Assembly: GCA_937127285.1 (NCBI GenBank)
Contig: CAKZLV010000117.1
Coordinates: 1-42,767, forward strand
Length of the DNA: 42,767 nt
Direction: 5' to 3'
Origin: an uncultured Bacteroidota bacterium
GTDB taxonomy: Bacteria > Bacteroidota > Rhodothermia > Rhodothermales > Salinibacteraceae
Made by a program: the position numbers and the translations under genes
The notes under the pieces: generated by a model
Told to the model about the DNA's origin: nothing
What the model saw: the letters and a program-made list of their open reading frames with translations, nothing else
Databases searched by the model: none
Shown here: positions 40,634-42,767 of the stretch, one piece after another
Numbering within the stretch: position 1 is the stretch's first letter
Layout: every line of letters starts with the position of its first letter

Positions 40634-42643
40634 ATGGGAAAAATTATTGGGATTGATCTCGGCACGACGAACTCCGTCGTGGCGGTAATGGAGGGCGGCG
40701 AGCCCGCAGTCATCGAAAACGCAGAGGGGGCTCGCACCACTCCGTCCGTGGTTGCTTACAAAGACGACGGGGAGCGCCTCGTCGGCGCCCCGGCGAAGCG
40801 GCAGGCAATCACGAACCCGGAGAACACGATCTCGTCGATCAAGCGGTTTATGGGCCGCTTCTACGACGAAGTCGAGGACGAGATCGAGGAAGTTCCGTAC
40901 ACGATCGTTCGGGGCGACAACGACACCGCGCGCGTCCAGGTCGGCGACCGGGAGTACACGCCGCAGGAGATTTCGGCGATGGTGCTTCAGAAGCTGAAGC
41001 AGACCGCCGAAGACTACCTCGGCGAAGAGGTCACCGACGCGGTGATTACCGTGCCGGCCTACTTCAACGACGCGCAGCGCACGGCAACGAAGGAGGCGGG
41101 CAAGATCGCCGGCCTGAACGTTCGCCGCATCATCAACGAGCCGACGGCCGCATCGCTGGCCTACGGGCTCGACGACGAGAGCGAACAGACGGTCGCCGTG
41201 TACGACCTTGGCGGCGGGACGTTCGACATCTCGATTCTGGAGCTTGGAGACGGCGTCTTCGAGGTGAAGGCCACCTACGGCGACACGCACCTCGGGGGCG
41301 ACAACTTCGACAAGCGCCTGATCGACCATATTGCCGACGAGTTTAAGAAGGATCAAGGCATCGATCTGCGCAACGACCCGATGGCGCTTCAGCGCCTGAA
41401 GGAGGCTGCCGAGAAGGCGAAGATCGAGCTGTCGTCCGCCAAGACGACCACGATCAACCTGCCGTTCATTACGGCGACGGACGAGGGCCCGCAGCACCTG
41501 AACATGAACATCAACCGGGCCACGTTCGAGCAGCTGATCGACGACCTGGTCGAGAAAACGGTGCCGCAGATGGAGAAGGCGCTCGACGACGCGGGCGTCG
41601 GCAAGAACGCCATCGACGAGGTGATCTTCGTCGGCGGCTCCACGCGGGTTCCGCTCGTGCAGGAAACCGTCAAGGACTTCTTCGGCAAGGATCCGAACAA
41701 GTCCGTCAACCCGGACGAGGTCGTCGCCATTGGTGCCGCCGTTCAGGGCGGGGTTCTCAGCGGCGACGTCGACGACGTCTTGCTGCTGGACGTGACGCCG
41801 CTCGACCTCGGCATCGAAACGCTCGGCGGCGTGTCCACCACGCTGATCGAGTCGAACACGACGATTCCGACGAAGGAGAGCGAGATCTTCTCGACGGCGG
41901 CCGACAACCAGACCTCCGTCGAGGTGCACGTCCTGCAGGGCAATCGCGAGATGGCCAAGGACAACCGCACCCTCGGCCGCTTCCACCTGGACGGCATCCC
42001 GCCGGCCCCGCGGGGAACGCCGCAGATCGAGGTCACCTTCGACATCGACGCAGACGGCATCCTGAACGTGTCGGCCGTCGACAAGGCGACCGGCAAGGAG
42101 CAGTCCATCCGCGTGGAGGCCGACAGCGGCCTCAGCGAGGAAGAGATCGAGAAGATGCGCGAGGACGCCGAAGAGCACGCCAAGGAAGACGAGAAGCGCA
42201 AGGAGCGTGCGGAGACCATCAACGAGGCAAACTCGATGGTCTACACCACGAAGCAAAACCTCGACGAGTACGGCGACAAGATCCCCGAGGACAAGCGGTC
42301 CGAGATCGAGGACGCCGTCGAGAGCGTGGAGGGCGAACTCGAAACCGCGGATGCCGACCAGGACATCTCGGCTCTCGAAGACGCGCTGGAGACGCTGAAC
42401 GAGAAGTGGTCGGCCGCCAGCCAGGAGATCTATGCCGCGCAGCAGCAGGCCCAGCAGGGCGCTGGCGCCGGCGCTGCAGGCGCCGGTCCCGCCGGTGCAG
42501 GTCCCGCCGGTGCGGGAGCCGCCGGTGCGCAGCCGGGAGACGCGCAACCGGGAGGTGCACAGCCGACGGGCGACGGCGCCGCGGACGAAGATGAAGACGT
42601 CCGCGATGCGGACTACGAGGTCGTCGACGACGAAGAGAAGTGA
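40634..42643 (+). CDS. dnaK: Chaperone DnaK (Hsp70)
   Basis: This 669-residue Hsp70 folds and protects proteins with DnaJ and GrpE. The N-terminal ATPase begins [22 protein letters not shown] and includes [43 protein letters not shown] and [16 protein letters not shown]. The substrate-binding domain follows from about residue 385 ([17 protein letters not shown]), then the helical lid and a tail. The tail has a long Gly/Ala/Pro/Gln-rich linker of 15-bp units ([25 protein letters not shown]..) before the conserved acidic end [12 protein letters not shown]. The start ATG 40634 has no Shine-Dalgarno. dnaJ and grpE are not adjacent. A strong terminator follows, so dnaK is probably monocistronic. 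Confidence 0.99.
   Translation: MGKIIGIDLGTTNSVVAVMEGGEPAVIENAEGARTTPSVVAYKDDGERLVGAPAKRQAITNPENTISSIKRFMGRFYDEVEDEIEEVPYTIVRGDNDTARVQVGDREYTPQEISAMVLQKLKQTAEDYLGEEVTDAVITVPAYFNDAQRTATKEAGKIAGLNVRRIINEPTAASLAYGLDDESEQTVAVYDLGGGTFDISILELGDGVFEVKATYGDTHLGGDNFDKRLIDHIADEFKKDQGIDLRNDPMALQRLKEAAEKAKIELSSAKTTTINLPFITATDEGPQHLNMNINRATFEQLIDDLVEKTVPQMEKALDDAGVGKNAIDEVIFVGGSTRVPLVQETVKDFFGKDPNKSVNPDEVVAIGAAVQGGVLSGDVDDVLLLDVTPLDLGIETLGGVSTTLIESNTTIPTKESEIFSTAADNQTSVEVHVLQGNREMAKDNRTLGRFHLDGIPPAPRGTPQIEVTFDIDADGILNVSAVDKATGKEQSIRVEADSGLSEEEIEKMREDAEEHAKEDEKRKERAETINEANSMVYTTKQNLDEYGDKIPEDKRSEIEDAVESVEGELETADADQDISALEDALETLNEKWSAASQEIYAAQQQAQQGAGAGAAGAGPAGAGPAGAGAAGAQPGDAQPGGAQPTGDGAADEDEDVRDADYEVVDDEEK
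42464..42568 (+). repeat. In-frame 15-bp array x7 in the DnaK C-terminal linker
   Basis: Seven 15-bp units encode [30 protein letters not shown] and GAQPT. The period is a multiple of three, and the array lies in the disordered linker before the conserved C-terminal tail. Confidence 0.9.
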
Positions 42644-42712
42644 GGCTGAACAGGGGAGACGCGCGGAGGGCGTTCCTCCAGCGTCTTCCCTCCTTCCGAC
42701 CGCAACCAGCAT

Positions 42713-42756
42713 GCGCCCCGATCGGGATTGGCCGGTCGGGGCGCTTGTTTTGTGTG
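42713..42756 (+). terminator. Rho-independent terminator of dnaK
   Basis: A 13-bp stem, gcgccccgatcgg / ccggtcggggcgc, with one G-U pair and loop gattgg is followed by ttgttttgtgtg. It begins about 70 nt after the dnaK stop. It is the only classical GC-stem plus T-run terminator I find in the window. Confidence 0.88.
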
Positions 42757-42767
42757 TTCAGGTGTTG

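Overview
The window is GC-rich bacterial chromosome, densely coding, with no tRNA, rRNA, CRISPR array, insertion sequence or phage module that I can see. The proteins are strongly acidic (long Asp/Glu tracts in DnaK, GlnRS, PyrE, RecA and CinA), lipoproteins are frequent, and essentially no gene has a Shine-Dalgarno sequence; starts are often preceded by a pyrimidine-rich leader instead. Together this suggests a halophilic, high-GC member of the Bacteroidota/Rhodothermota (Salinibacter-like). That placement is inference from style and gene content, not from a search.

Layout, left to right. 1-2052: the start of cytidylate kinase (cmk), an LEA2-type lipoprotein and a TrmH/SpoU RNA methyltransferase. 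2201-7908: methylmalonyl-CoA mutase small and large subunits and the MeaB chaperone, a propionyl/methylmalonyl-CoA unit. 8069-13116: a small lipoprotein, then GlnRS with a fused YqeY/GatB-tail domain, tail to tail with GluRS. 13452-17100: SbcC preceded by an unrecognised 143-residue gene. 17761-18693: an R2-like ligand-binding oxidase (R2lox) with the complete metal and cross-link residue set. 18826-23515 (minus strand): a housekeeping run of holin-X/YqjE-like protein, DUF883/YqjD-like protein, Adk, polyprenyl synthase, HPr, YqeY and CvpA. 23802-31103 (plus strand): an Nfu N-domain protein, a 719-residue Asp-Ser-Leu-rich lipoprotein, a cNMP/CBS/nucleotidyltransferase regulator with an adjacent DEDDh exonuclease, and another lipoprotein. 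31338-40161 (minus strand): a secreted thioredoxin-fold protein, a DsbD-type reductase, a PAP2 phosphatase, RecA, CinA, PyrE and PgsA. 40634-42643: DnaK, closed by a clear rho-independent terminator.

The most unusual property lies between the genes. Nearly every spacer carries one or more short imperfect tandem arrays with periods of 11-19 bp (14, 15, 17 and 18 recur). Each array has its own sequence, holds 2-9 copies and often abuts a start or stop codon. In coding sequence the same kind of duplication is found only in tolerant linkers or tails, and there the period is 15 or 18 bp, so frame is kept. One 17-bp duplication has copied a start codon.

Other signals worth following are a 17-mer shared by the recA and cinA leaders (15/17 identical), a nested hairpin in the dnaK leader, a cluster of hairpins with competing pairings after the exonuclease gene, and compact GC hairpins without U-tracts just after several stop codons.
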